From: Typha latifolia
Lineage: Eukaryota > Streptophyta > Magnoliopsida > Poales > Typhaceae
DNA: 64,000 nt
NCBI GenBank assembly: GCA_019914945.1
Contig: CM034102.1
Coordinates: forward strand, 5,197,501-5,261,500
Direction: 5' to 3'
The translations under genes were made by a program, and so were the position numbers. Positions 26,501 to 39,912 of the stretch are shown in pieces. The stretch's first letter is position 1. Every line of letters begins with the position of its first letter. The notes beneath the pieces were generated by a model. It was not told the DNA's origin. It saw only the letters and a list, made by a program, of their open reading frames with translations, and ran no database searches.

Positions 26501-29500
26501 TGAGTTTCTGTATATGTTTTCTAATTTAGATGTCAGTGAATGGGCAATTTCATGCAATGAGTAACTTATACACAATTCTCAAAACATCATAAAATATTGC
26601 TTTTCTTTTCTCATTGTCCTATCATCATGTTTTTTTAATTAGAATTTCGGCTTTTGAGATGGACACTACTCAAATCTAGGTTGCAGAGTATGATGCAGCT
26701 TTTAAGCTTAGATATTTCAAGTTATTCATAGTTTAGTTAAAAAATGAAATAAATCTAGGTTTCTGTTTTCCTATTAATTTCTTAGATGATTAATTTCTCG
26801 TATTTCATTAAGTGATTGATTTGCATTTTACTGCAGAATATGATTTCTCCGATGGCTTGTAGTAAGGCACTAGGTAAAATCGAAGGCAAATCAGGAGAGA
26901 ATGGTGGATCTAAGCGGAAGCGTGGGGATGGGAACAAGGTATTTATATACTTTGTTTTTTACATTGTGACAGGCAACATACTTGCTTTCTGTTGCAATGA
27001 TAATAACTCTTAAGTCTTGATATTATTTTATTTAACAATGCAGTAGAAGAATGCAACATTTCTTCGTTCATTTTCTTTCTATTATGGAAGTTTAATATGC
27101 ACAATAGAGTGAATTTATCTTAGTTGATGTCAGATTTTGCAAACATTTAACATCGAGTAAGAGACCGCATAGCGCCTTTCACCTAAGCGGACATCTAGAA
27201 GTCAAGGTGGTTCAAAAGTAAATAAAGGAACAAAATTAGAAAATAATATAAACATAAATTAATAATGAACTCCTAAAGAATAATTAAATTAGCACTCAGA
27301 GCATAATAAGCTAATATATTCATCAATCTAGCAATATCTGCTACTAATCTAAAATACAAATTATCCCACACAATGAAAGGTCACATAAAATGCTAAGGTG
27401 GTGCCTCGGTTTAGTAGGTTGTCATGAGTGGCACCTAGGTACTGATCAGGACTGCAACTGAGCAGCCAAGATGCCTGTCTTTTAAAGAAGTTTCTACCTT
27501 ACAACTTGTAAGGATTATTTGTAGCACATGCCCTTTAACTGCTGGGTTAAGTCCATGATTCCACTTACTGAAGACCTTGTGAAAGCAGCACTTAATAGAA
27601 TATCATGTTCTGTGGAGGTTATTTTCATTTGCAAGATTGTGGTGGACTAGTGCATATTGAAGCAAAAATTACGTTCTGTTAACTTCTCGAGGATTAGTCA
27701 TTTTTTAAATAATAAACAGTAGAATTTGTTGTTTCCATTACACTTTATTTATCGGGTGACTTGAGCACTTGTTTCCATGAGGGTCCATTAAATTGTGTCA
27801 TATGACTAGTACATGTGCACTACTGTTGTTTGTGTGCTTGTTTGAAAGAGGCTTTGCCATTTTTGATTAATGCTCAACATGGTCTTGTTAAATGTGCTCT
27901 AAAGTAACCTCATCACCTTGTCTAGAAATGCTATTAAGCTCTTAATTTAATAAATGATGAAGTTTTATTATGCCTTTATCATGATCGGTAAACCTTATGA
28001 AGATAGTGATACACTAGTCATTTTTTATGGTTCAATCTTTTATATGTTGGATTCCCTATATAATTTTATTTAATAAATTTAACTACATCTTTTGAGCTTA
28101 AGTTCTGACAACATAGGCCTTAAATCCATCTTGAATTGATGCAGGACAAACTCCTTAATTGCAGATTTGAAAAGAAATGTAACAAAAGTAACTAAACCCG
28201 CAGAATCTATTAACCAGGGTGTTGGAATCGACCATCGTTGGAATCCACCAAAAGAACACTCAGTATATCAAAACTCTAAAAAGTATTCATTCTGCTTCTG
28301 CTGATAGTGAGTTTCAGGTCTTTCCTAGCTCAGATAACCAAACTTACGGATTGTCGTCCGTAAGCTACACGAAGGTAGAACTTTCTTGCTTTTTGATTCA
28401 AAAGAGAGGACTATAAGACTTTATATAGGCAAAACAAAGCAAATTAAGCAAAAGACAAGAATAGTCTAATAAGCAAAAATGATGAAAATAGTCATGTAAG
28501 ACTAGTCAAAACTCTTGTTCAGCTAGAGAGTTGAGAGTAAACATGTCGAATAGTGGTGTCCACACTATCATAAATCCAGTGACATCAGTGCCTTCCACAT
28601 ATTACCCTCAGGCTAAGTAGCAATTTGATAGCTTTGTAACACCAGGAAATCTTCTCTTTAGTGCTTCTCCAACAAAAAGGAAGTACCTAGAAATGTGAGC
28701 CTGAAGAGATAACTCTAGAAAATCCTTCTTGTTTATTGGCTTTGATATCTGGTCATCAAACAAAGTAACAACTATGATAAGACTAGTTAGGGAAGGAAAT
28801 CTTTAGGTTCCTACTACTTTTCTGATCATAGTAATTATCTTACAAAGGAAGTACGTAGGATGTGATCTTAAAAAGCACTGTTGCAGACTTGCAGTGACTC
28901 TTGACCCTCGAGGACCTTCTGGTTTGCTCTTTAATAATTCTGAATGATTCAGTTTATTGCATAAGTTGGTTACATTCAAGTTATGGCCAGGATACCAGAT
29001 ATATGAGCTTTTCTCTTTTTTGTCTTTTGGATCTAGTAAAATCTTTTATTTACATGATCTGATCTTCTATGCATGCCAAAGAGTTGCACGTATCAGGACC
29101 CCTAGATCATAATCCTTAAACATTGCCATTAGCTTTCCACTTGGACCAACCTGCCTGTTAGGAAAATGGAGAACTTATCAAAGTAGTTTTTCTATTCAAA
29201 TTTCTGTAAGTAGCAGTAATTGGTTTTTTTAATTTACTTAAGCATCAGTATGTTTCTGCAGTTTAGTGGAGGTTATTATGGTACTGTTCTTGATTGATCA
29301 GTTTACCTCCTTGGTCTTTATATTTATAATACATACTGGTCCCATATTCAATTGCTTTGTTTCTTGTTTTTTAAATACTTTGGACATCTTAATTCTGTTT
29401 ATATATTTCCATTGCTTATCACAGGTTTCTGCTTCAAAGGAAAGTACTGATCTTGATGAGAGCCTTGTTGGTTCCAAGATTAAAGTATGGTGGCCAGATG

Positions 29501-32439
29501 ATAAAAGGTATGTGGACGTCAACATGAATGTTTTCACATGGTCTCATGGATTATAATTAAATTCTTGATGCCTTATTGTTCTAATGTAGAATATAGGTGT
29601 TCAGGACAAAAGTTGGTCTATAGTCAATATGAGAATAATGGAAGGTGACATTTTACTAATTAGAATATAGATATGGAATATTTATTAAGAGATGGAGTTC
29701 TTGACTGTTTATCCAAATACTTTTCCATCGATATGGTGTTTTTTGGTTGGCTGTTTATCCAATCTTGTGCGGAAAAGTCAAAGTAGGAACCACAGTCATA
29801 CTAGGTATCATCTTATGATGAATTGTATAAGTTTTCTTTCTATTTTCCTTTCCTTCTTTTTTTCCCTCCTCGTTCCTCTTTTTTTTCCTATATTCTTCTC
29901 CAACCTTTACATACTCCCAACGAGATGTACTTTTTAAATATAATCTTTCTTCTAAGATCTGATTCATCTGGATCTGTTTTTCTTCTATGTGCTAAATTAT
30001 CAATTGGCATGTAGATCTCAATAAACAGTTGCATTTTATTGCAAATTGAGTCAATAGGCATGGCCTTAAAAAGTTGTGGCAGAATATTCTTAAGGTACCT
30101 ATTCTTCTTTATAACTCCCAACGAGATGTACTTTTTAAATATAATCTTTTTTCTAAGATCTGATTCATCTGGTTCTGTGTTTCTTGTATGTGCTAAATAA
30201 TCAATTGGCATGTAGATCTCAATAAACAGATGCATTTTATTGCAAATTGAGTCGATAGGCATGGCCTTAAAAAGTTGTGTGGCAGAATATTCGTAAGGTA
30301 CCTATTCTTCTTTATAACTTTCTATTCTCAACAGTCTGGGTAAATTCCTGCTACATTTTCAGAATCAGGGGACAGTTTAAATATGAAATGCCTATTGATC
30401 ACTAATGAATTTATGCTATGTTAGCTGACTGGTGTAAGAGCAGGCAATCAGATGTTATTCCATATTCCTTGTTCTATAAAAGGGATTAGATGTTATTCTC
30501 TGAGTGGTTCTTATATCCCAACAAAATAGTGTTTTCTTACTGGCCAGCTATAGCTGATCAGATTCGATAGTTTTATTGGCGAAGGTCTTAGAATTTGACT
30601 CTGGAGGAGATTTTTCTCTCTCATATAGTATGACATTATCATGTAGATTAACTTGGTCCAAAATGACTCCATCTATTCTACTTGTTCTTTCATATTGTAT
30701 TTGAAGGGCTTGTCATTCTTGCTAGGGCACACTGAAGTAGGCTCTTTGTATCATTTTTCATTAACAATAGATAGCAGCGCTGGTCCTATGGATGTTTTTC
30801 AAACATTTCATGCCGCTGCTTGGTTATTCAAAATTTACAGTTGAAACACATAGTATAAATTTAGTATTTAGAGCAATTATCATCTGTATTAGCTTCAATT
30901 GCATCGCCATTCATCATTCAAGCAGTATTTTAATTTGCAGGTTCTATAATGGCATGGTCTCGTCATTTAATCCTGCTTCCAAAAAGCATAAGGTAGCTAC
31001 AATTATTACTCTGGTGAAATTTCTTTGTTGTCTGTCTTTTGGATCTGTGGATTATTTTCTCATTGTATTGCGATTTTTGTAATGCCCAGATTCTTTATAA
31101 TGATGGTGATGTAGAGGTACTGCTGCTCAGCAAAGAAAGATGGGAGTTTGTTGGAGGTGACACTGAATCAGATGGGGTAGGTATATATCTTCATTTTGTG
31201 TTGTAATTATTGTAGTGTACTTCTGTTTTCTGAAATTCATTTACTTCTCTAGCAGGGGCAAGCAAAAGATCTTCCAAGTCCCGTTGTCACACCAGAAATG
31301 TAAGTGTTTTCTTTTTCCTCCCAATGTTGCATACTCGCATGCAGAATTTCTAAGGTTGGCTTGATTCCTGGAACACTCCATCTAGGTGAAACCTTGATCT
31401 TTTTCTTTCTTATTGTAACATCCGTTTTTTGGTCTGTTAATGATTTAAAAAGCATCTTTCATCTTGTTTGAGTAGTTTCAAATTTTAAATTAGGTGACAC
31501 TGATAAATTTGCCTGTGCAAATTAAAATTTGCATGTATGCTTTCCAATGTGAGATGTATTTCCAAAAGAAAGAAAGATAAAAACTTGCTACTTTCTTCTG
31601 TGTTTTGTCTTCATATAGTCAAAAGCACTAGGGAAATTGAAAAATCATGTGAATTACATATGCATTTTCTATCATCTCCTTAAAGGTTTATTTGATTTTT
31701 CCATTTGTTCTCTTGTTGCCATCTGACCAGGTTGCTAAGTGGAAAACCTAAAGCATGTGTAGGTCGCCCACAAAAATTAGCAAAGGTGGAAACACCAAAA
31801 AGGTAAATGGAAGCAGATATACATTAAACATATTCTAATTGATCAAGAATTAGTATTTAATTTCACTGTCTCTTGCTGACCTTTTATAGTGGCGAAGAGT
31901 CAAATAGTGTTCGAGGGCAGGATCTTCCAAAGTGCAGAGGCCGGCCAAAAGGTGGAGGTTCCAAAATTGTTATATCAACTGAAGATGACAGTCCTAAAAG
32001 CACAAGCAAATCAATGAAGAAAGATGTGGATAAGGGTAAGCTAAAAATGGAAAAAGAAGGGACTACTAATACTGGCGGTAAGCTTAAAATGGATGCCGGT
32101 AGTCAGTCTAAGGGTGATACAGACACAGATGGACCTATATCCAAGGATGATGGTTCAAAGAATGATGCCAACTCAAGTGATGGTAGAAAATCCAGAGATC
32201 ACACCCTTAATCATACCAGCAAATCAAAGGATGAAGTATCTGGTAGTGAGAAGAACAGAAAGGACACAACTAAAAGCTTGTCCACTGAACATACTCCCGG
32301 TGTTCGCCAGAAATCGGAAGACATCAACACTGCTAAAACTGGCGAAGGACCCAAGACTGATGATTCGGCTTTGGAAAGGAAATTACGAGAAAGTGAGGCA
32401 TCTGCTGCAAAGAAGCGTAAGAGGAAGAGCCAGAGGTGA
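20548..32439 (+). CDS. PDS5: Sister chromatid cohesion protein PDS5 (PDS5C-like), 14 exons
   Basis: Complete 933-aa PDS5-family cohesin cofactor, which acts on chromatin-bound cohesin in the nucleus. Exons: 20548-20649, 21547-21750, 21883-22064, 23124-23250, 23341-23523, 25117-25167, 25254-26216, 26837-26938, 29425-29507, 30941-30992, 31090-31176, 31256-31299, 31731-31802, 31890-32439 (TGA). All phases agree and the total is divisible by three. Residues 1-260 are the short HEAT-like PDS5 domain (ELEDRLREVGSRL, SYGKRVSILETVAKV, NHPENVFSSMETIM). Residues 270-640 are a Ser/Lys-rich disordered region, most of it in one 963-bp exon. A Tudor/PWWP-like fold occupies about 652-705 (KIKVWWPDDKRFYNGMV, HKILYNDGDVEVLLL, ERWEFVGG). 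The tail is Lys-rich with basic RGRPK-like steps and ends KKRKRKSQR, a likely nuclear signal. Intron 6 (25168-25253) appears to use a GC donor. Length is close to the ~870 aa of Arabidopsis PDS5C. Confidence 0.95.
29913..30319. repeat. ~201-bp tandem duplication inside PDS5 intron 9
   Basis: Two head-to-tail copies with a 201-bp period: the first starts ACTCCCAACGAGATGTAC at 29,913 and the second at 30,114, ending near 30,319. They differ by only a few substitutions and small indels, so the duplication is recent. The unit has no reading frame. It lies between the two exons encoding the front and back of the Tudor-like domain, so it lengthens the intron without touching coding sequence. Confidence 0.9.
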
Positions 32440-32784
32440 TTGGTCAGGATGATATCTTTCCTTGGGTAAATGCATCTGCTTTCACTTAGGTTTTAAGCAA
32501 AATTTCCTGTTTCTCATTGTTCTCACCATCTACCTACCTGATTGTCTCGGTAAAGATGATGCAGCTGATAGAAGTAGGAAATGCTGTGGGTAGAAGTAGG
32601 TTGCACCTAGCATTACTTTTCTTGTGGGATGGGATACAGGATGCAAAAGCTTTAGTTGTTGACATTGATGTTTACCATAAGTTAATGTTCATTTAGATGG
32701 TGATTTAGCCAGGCAGCTAATGTTGAGGCCATTTGAGTATGTGAATTTTTGTCGCTCATATGCCTTCGGAAAAGAGGAGATAAG

Positions 32785-32821
<37 letters not shown>

Positions 32822-33617
32822 TCACTTATATATGTATGTGCTGTGTCGTATTCCTGGTCTGATAGTTACAATTTTTAGTTGTTCGTTGTGATGGCTCTTT
32901 TTTCTCACTTCTTTGGAGTGAGCGTAGAATGATTGGCGACCTTTTGGTTATACAGTATAATTAAGCTGGATGCTAGTTTTGCTTGCAGCTGGCAGCAACT
33001 CTTTTTGTTCCATATTCTTTTGGTGGGTTTGTAATCTTGTGTTGATGGCAATAAGGATGGCAAACCTGGGGACGCCGTCTCAATCAGTCACAGGCAAAGG
33101 TATCGGGTAGATTGATTCCTATTCAAAACTGGAGCATGATTATTCTTTCCCAAAACTTTTTTGTTGATTTTTTTTTTCGTTTTTCTAAATTCTTGTCTGT
33201 CTATCTAGCTACCCATAAAATTCCAAATGAAACTTTAAACGCAATAAGGTCAACTAATATACTTCAATACGGTAGAATAGAATATGGCAACTCGGTACCT
33301 TCATCCAACCAGGAAAGATAAATATAAATTTAAAACTAGACCCAGAAAAGCTTGCTAAGGAGAAGGCTAAGAAGAAGAACGATAGATCAATAAACAGAAA
33401 GAAAAATAAGAGAGAACAGAGCTGATACAAGGAAAGGGTAGGGTAGGCTAAGAATACAAGAACTATCTTTAGGAAGAGGGAAAAAAAAAAAACCTAACCT
33501 TAGAAGAAGCAAGCAGTTGTTGCCTCAAGCAAATACGTGGATTGAACTCCGAGTCGACGTCCAACCCTGCCCATCGTCTTCTCTCATTGTTTCATTCTTT
33601 CCTCTTGATGCTGTCAG
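32440..33617. other. Convergent 3' intergenic region between PDS5 and bHLH
   Basis: Holds the 3' UTRs of two convergent genes. A CT microsatellite occupies about 32,785-32,823. The rest is AT-rich. A polyadenine run at about 33,481-33,492 lies close to the bHLH 3' end. No further gene is supported. Confidence 0.6.
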
Positions 33618-34522
33618 TCAGGGTTTAGAGGCCGAGTTGGCGTCCTTAGGCCGTAACATGTCGCCGTTTGCCGCGACGGACGGCTGCACAGCCACCATGG
33701 GGGCGGAGGAGCGTGTGTGGCACGTGGCGGTGGAGATGGCGGAGGCGAGGGAGATGGGCATGAGGCAGAGGCCCTTCCCTTGGAGGTACTGCATCGCCGA
33801 ACCCATGTCGTCCTCCATCAGCTTCACCACCTGCTGCTCCGTTGCGGTTAAACTGTTGTGACTCTTCCCGCCCTCCCTCTGGATTCAATCACCACATAAA
33901 ACGAGGCTCGATTTGATTGCGGAACGCAAAAGAAAATGCGCATAATGTAAAGAGGGGTAGCGTTTCGTTCCCTTTCACTCGGTTGCTATTTGTATTTTGT
34001 TGCAAGATAGGATACTCAAGTGTAACGGTTATTATAAATAAGTTTTTTAAATAATAACCTTTTCATAAATTCGAGGAATTATTTTCCTAGTAACTTTGCT
34101 TCTTTATTATGGAGAGTTATCTCATTATCTTTTCAGCCCCAACAAGAGATTGTATATAAATATGGTTGACTCCGAGTGGAGGTCAAACGTTTTTAGAGAA
34201 GTTGCCAGTTAAGAAATAGTTACAACTAGTTACAAAATCTGCTGGAATAGCCGCTACATACATCAAAGGACAATTTTACCAAGATTTGAGTGGAGCAAAC
34301 TACCATCCCCATTGTCAATATCTGATCTTGTTGTTGTTTAATTGAAACTAGAAATGTTTGGTAGAAAGTTAGATGATTTCGAGAAGTTGAGAAATCCATT
34401 TTTTGTAATTCAATTTACTTTTCCTTCTCTTATACTCTAACAATCAAAGACTACTGACCAAATCGACTGGGTAGAAGAACAGAAGAAGAGAAAGCGAAGA
34501 AGAAGAAGAAGAAGAAGAAGAA

Positions 34523-34554
<32 letters not shown>

Positions 34555-36106
34555 AGAGAGAAGCTACCTCGGAAGACATATCAGCCTTGAGAGGGGAAAC
34601 AGCCGCCGCTGTTCCTCCGCCCAACCGGCTCGTGCTCAGAACCTAATTAAAGCACAGAGAATTAGAGGATCTTAATGACGAACATCATAATATAACATCA
34701 TATTAGGGAGGGTGAGAGGATCTTTTGCCTTGACTTGGAGCTGGAGGAACTTCACGTAGTCGATGATCTCATCCAACATCGACGCCTTGTCCGTCTGCCC
34801 ATTATTCCAAACCCAACTACTTCAATACCATAATCATCATTATCAACTAAACTCAATTAGATGTTTAATCCCCATGTGGTAGCTCGAATGACAAAAATAC
34901 CCTTCTCACATATTCTAAATTCTCTATTAGAACTCAGTATTGCATCCCAGCACTCAGATTCTTTTAATCTAAAAGTAAAATTAAAAAAAATAAAAATAAA
35001 GTTTGCACTGAATAAATAATTGCGAATGAGAAAAGGAGTGGGAACCTTATTGGCATTGGGTACCAACTCTTGGAGCGATCTCATGCGCTCTGCGATTCTT
35101 TCCCTCCGAAGCTGTACGAACACAAGGAGACGAGGAAAAGAAGAAGAAGAAAGAAGAAAAAAAATACGTTAATTGATAACTGCCCCCAATTGAACCATTT
35201 ATTGCTCCACCTAGGTTTCTGTTGCAATAATTGCACCTTAATTAAAAATGTTTTTTTAAGTCTTTCGAGAAACGAATTAAATAGCTTAGTATTTAAGTAT
35301 TATTATTATTATTATTTTAAAAGAGACGTTCTTGGATCTATTTTTTAGCCGTTACCCGCTCGGCGATGCTGTGGGGATCGGTGGCTTGGCCTCTCCTCGC
35401 CCTCACGCGCGGGCGTTCCTGAGCCGGAGAATGCCCTACTACGCCCTGCTGCTGCTGCTGCTGCTGCATTTGTACTTTCGATTTCCAATTTAGTACCGGA
35501 AAAGGCTAGAATTTGAATTCAAAATCTTGCGAAATTCTAGGGGGTTTTGTGTAGAACCTGCGGTTGGTGGAAATGGTGCTGCGTGGCCGCTTGATGGAAT
35601 GATTCGCCGAATCCATTGTAGAGTCCTTCGCCTGCCTGAGAGGAGGATATTTGAAATTTGAAATTTTGAAAATTTGTTTTTGTTTTTTTGAGAAATAGAA
35701 GGAAAAAAAAGTACTGGAGATTAAAGAATCGTACGGCTGGATCTAGGGACTCGAAGGCGGCGTCGACATCGTCTTGAGACGCGAGGGCGATCGGGAGAGG
35801 GAGGAGGCCCGAATCGGCGGCGGCGGCGGTGGGTGACACACCCACCTCAGGGAGGAGGAACTGCTGGCTGCGATCGAGACCGCCGAGCTGGAGCATCAGC
35901 GGCTTCCCGGCCGGCGAGCTCTGGCCTGCCATGCGGTTCCTGCGGAGGCGGGAGGCGAGCAGCGACGACTCGTCGTACGGCAGGTAGTTGATCTCCTCCG
36001 ATGCGGGGCTCAGGCCGGAGAGAAGCTGGTCGAACAGATCGCCGTCCGGCGAGATCCCGTTCAGAGTCGCGGCCATCGCTTGCATTTCCCTGCTATTCGG
36101 TAACAT
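33618..36106 (-). CDS. bHLH transcription factor, UNE12-type (bHLH59/bHLH7 group), 7 exons
   Basis: Predicted 341-aa nuclear DNA-binding protein. Exons on the minus strand: 36106-35735, 35635-35558, 35463-35356, 35111-35046, 34794-34729, 34642-34568, 33878-33618 (stop). All exons are phase 0. The bHLH lies at about residues 170-225: [20 protein letters not shown] is the basic region with the H-E-R residues expected for E-box binding, followed by helix 1 ([13 protein letters not shown]), the loop KTDKAS, and helix 2 ([20 protein letters not shown]). The tail [34 protein letters not shown] is diagnostic of UNE12-type factors. A poly-Gln run of 7 precedes the basic region. Intron 5 (34643-34728) appears to have a GC donor (AAG|GCAAAA). 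Three Met codons near the start (36106, 36085, 36076) are all possible; the longest is listed. Confidence 0.93.
34496..34556. repeat. (GAA)n trinucleotide repeat in bHLH intron 6
   Basis: About 18-20 GAA/AGA units, slightly interrupted, in the intron immediately downstream of exon 6 of the minus-strand bHLH gene. On the transcribed strand it reads as a TTC-rich tract just after the donor. Likely length-polymorphic. Confidence 0.9.
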
Positions 36107-39100
36107 CTCGCCTAGGGTTAGGTTTAGGGTTTGGAAATAGCGGCTCTTGTTTGTGACAAGAGGAATGGAGTAGGGAGGAAGACGAAGAGGAGCAGTTCGC
36201 GTCTTAGCGTTATTTATGAGTGCCTCAGTGATCGCTTTTATTTATTCCTTTCCGTAGCCTAATCTAATCTAATCTGTTCGACGATATTATAATTTAGAGA
36301 TACTGTCACTTAAATTATCACATAATTAAATAATAATTTTGAAAAATAGTGATAATTAGAGTGTTAAGTAGTGTAATCAACTCTATAATTTATATATCAT
36401 TCTTAGGTGGGGACCAACCAACTGAGCGGATCACGCCCGTCTAATTATCTCGAGATTCGTAAACCGTTACGATGGACCTGAAGACGATTGATGGTTCTGG
36501 AAGTTAGGCAGCACGTGCCTCTACGTTCCCTGAGAATATAGGGTTTTTGGGCCAAATTTAGTATATTTTGTTTGGGCTACGAGCCCACATTTAGCTTACA
36601 GCTCTGAGAATACCCAACCTTAGATTTATTACCTAATTTCGAAACACCCTATGTTACTATTATTAACAACCTACTATATGGGTTTTTATTATTCTACCCC
36701 TGTATTTAATCGTTTGTTTCAATATACATAAATTAAATTAAGAACAGCTAGGAAATTCCTCTAGTTGACATATAAAGATTCTGATCAATTTTAAATTATC
36801 AATCTACTTTCTTATCACCAAAGAGATATTAAATCAGTACATAGATCACCGAGAGGAATTTCTAAGTTAAAAGAAGGTTATTAAAATCCTCCTCTAAGTT
36901 AATAAGCGCAAGGGTTTTGGTGGATCTCTTGAATAAAAGATCTAATTATCCTCTAAATGGAATTAGGTATGTATCTAACACAAGGTTTTGGTGCAACACC
37001 CAAACCCCAAACCCTATACTTTGCGGTTATGATTTGCCATGTCCTTTACAAGCCAATCGCAGCCAAGCACCCAGTTGCAGTGAATTGGTGCACTCTCGAT
37101 TGCAGAGGATCTCTTCTACCTCTTATTTCGTCAAAAGCCAAACAAACGTCATCTCTCGGACCACTTCGTTCCTCTACTCTCTTTCAATGGCGTTTTTTCT
37201 TATATTATTATTAATTTAAAAGTTAGAGTGGCGTACACGACCGTGCAAGCCTTCGTCCCAATCCGCCTAATGGCCGGGTCCAATTTAAAATAATTTAACG
37301 TTCAAAAGTTAATAGCATGCATTATATCTATGATCTAACTTACTTTGGAGGAATTTAACTTATAATAATAAAAGAAAAAGGTAAGGATGGCAGGGGAGTG
37401 GGACCAACCACTATTGCTAGCTAATTAGTTGGCACTCCATAATTATAAGTAACTATCGAGGGTGTTGTATGTCTGTTTTTTTTTTAATTTGTTGGTTTTT
37501 TGTAGGTAATCTTCGATTATCTTATTTTTTAGAATTTTTATGATCATGCCTTGGATTGCTGGATTGACGGAACTTGCGGGCTGACTCGAAGCTCTTTGCT
37601 TATCGAAATTTTTGAAGTTGTTCTTTATTTTAATTATGTATTGTATTTCGAGATTGATGCTCTGTTTTAAATTACTGGACTAGCTTTCATAGACCAAGTG
37701 TAGGATTTGTGTTAAAGAGCCGTCGTTCTATTCCTTCTCTTTATTATGTATCACGTTGTATTAATATAACTCTTAAAAGCTAACGAATTAATCTACAGGT
37801 AAACATAAATTTATTGCTCGAAAGATTATAAGGTGAGATAACTAATAGCATTACCAATGCTTAATTATCTCAATTATTAAACTCAAAAGGAGAATTCAAG
37901 TTGTTATCTTGGTTCACAATCCATATCCATAGCAACCAGTGTTGACGCTAGCGAAACACACACTGCTAACACAAAATTACAACTAGAACTAAGTCACAAA
38001 CACACCTGCAACTATCAACCTGGAGATGGGCACTAATGGACTCCACCGTACTAATTCATCTCAGCATAGAAAAATAAGTGGCAGACTTGATTGCTTCAAA
38101 CTTAGACGTCAAGGATTCCTTCCAATGGATAAAGAAAGGAAATCTTGCAGAGAGACAGTTGCTGCTTTCACGAATTGGGACGTAGTATTTGTTTATTTCA
38201 ACTAGAAGATTACAATTAGTAGGATGCTAGCTTGTAGATTACAATCCTGGTATCCATAAGAAATATAGATATAGTTTGAACAAGTTTATCTAACTTAGAG
38301 AAATATCAGAATCGTAATAATAATCATATTGAATTAAGCTCAATGAGTGAAACAAATAGCTATCAGCAAGCATGCAAGGCTAGAATAATAGATTCAGACC
38401 ATTACTATTTTTCATTTTTGATTATTTTTTCTGTTATATTTTTCTAGATTCAGATTTGAATTCAAATTTGTACGACGTGCCTAAGAAACAGTCAACGTGA
38501 ATGCAACTTATGCCTCCATCTTCTAATATTTCATTTTGACTTTGAATGGGTCTTCTTTTGAGTCAACAATACAAGAGCAATATGCTGCTCTTACTAAAAG
38601 GTCATATGGTCTTACCTTAGTCAACAACTGCTTGGTATAATTCCAATTCAACTCTAAGTAGTGCTTGAGATCTTTTACTAAATTATAATAGACTCTAGAA
38701 AAGCTAACTACATGGGTAGAATGTCTTATAATTTATAACCGATACCACCACTTATGTAGCTAGATTTTACTCAATATGACCATATACAAAGGCAGCAATT
38801 AGACCAATCTTTTGATGTTTAAAAAAAAAAAAAATCTTTTCATGGACTTTTCAATTGGTCCCCAATTTTAAAGTCTATGCAGGCAATCACAATGCTACTG
38901 TCAGAAGCCTTGGCAATTGGCCTCACTTTTGTTTTCTAATTTTTGGTTCTTATGCTTCTATTTTAACAAGAAAAAAAGAAGAATAATACATAGGATTAGA
39001 AAAATGCTTAGATGCATCATCACCTTAATTGATTTGATCACTCTTTAATTTTCAGCTTTTTTTTTTATTTCCTAAAAGTTTCTTTTAATCCAACTCAGAA

Positions 39101-39912
39101 ATCCCTCTCACTTTGGCAAATACTATTTTGATCACATCAAAATTAGGAGGACAGAGTGGAAGATTTTGAATTAAAAAAAGAAAGCCGAAAGCTATCCAGC
39201 CAAAAGAGCACTGGCTGCAATGAATTATGAAAGCATAAATTAGATCATCTGCATTCTTTACAGCTGAAGTCTCCGACACCCAATCAGAGTTTGCCAAGTA
39301 TACTAGATGTAGGAGATTCCTTCAATTGGGCCTGCAGATGGTCGACTCTCAAACTCTTCAATGATGTGGTTAATTGAGTTGAGAGTCACCTTTCAGTTTG
39401 GAATTGGATCACTTTCCAACTAAACAAAACTAATCTTTGTCTAGAGCTCCACCCATTTCTTACTATAATCCCAACATAGACGAAAAGGAGGAAGGAGAAG
39501 AGGATTAGATCAAAAGACAAAAAAGATTTGGGGGTAATCCAAAGGAGGTCGTCTCCCCTTCTAGATGACATTTTTAATCTTAACCACCCGGTTAAATAAA
39601 TATGAAGGTTTCCTTTTAAAACGTCGAGGAGAAGAGGGGGCGGAGAAAGATATTAACGATGAATCGTCGTGCTCCTTAATTCGTCCCATTCCTCTCCAGC
39701 GAATTCCTTGAAATCCGAAACCCACCTCCAGAATCGCCTGCGTTAGATTGCTCGCGTCTCAAAATCTCGCCTTTCCTCTCATTTCTATCTCGATTCGAAT
39801 CCCCTGCTCACGCCTTCCTTCTAATTTTTTTTACGATTTTTTTTTCTTCTTCAATTCTTGTTCTTTGGATCGGATTGTTATCTGGGTATGTGAGAATTCT
39901 GCGATCCATTCC
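36107..39912. other. Divergent intergenic region between bHLH and BTB genes
   Basis: Contains both promoters. Telo-box-like TTTAGGGTTT lies at about 36,122-36,131 in the bHLH leader, and a palindromic G-box is at 36,512. From 36,600 to 39,600 the DNA is AT-rich with no coding signal. The last 300 bp before 39,913 are CT-rich and are the likely 5' UTR of the BTB gene. Confidence 0.5.
36511..36518. promoter_or_regulatory. Palindromic G-box GCACGTGC upstream of the bHLH gene
   Basis: The core CACGTG at 36,512-36,517 is the canonical bHLH/bZIP binding site. It lies about 405 bp upstream of the bHLH start codon, raising the possibility of autoregulation. A six-base core can occur by chance, so this is tentative. 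Confidence 0.4.

Noticed and set aside
34857..35123. 88-aa minus-strand frame beginning [14 protein letters not shown]
   Set aside because: Only the part 35,046-35,111 is exon 4 of the bHLH gene; the rest reads into introns.
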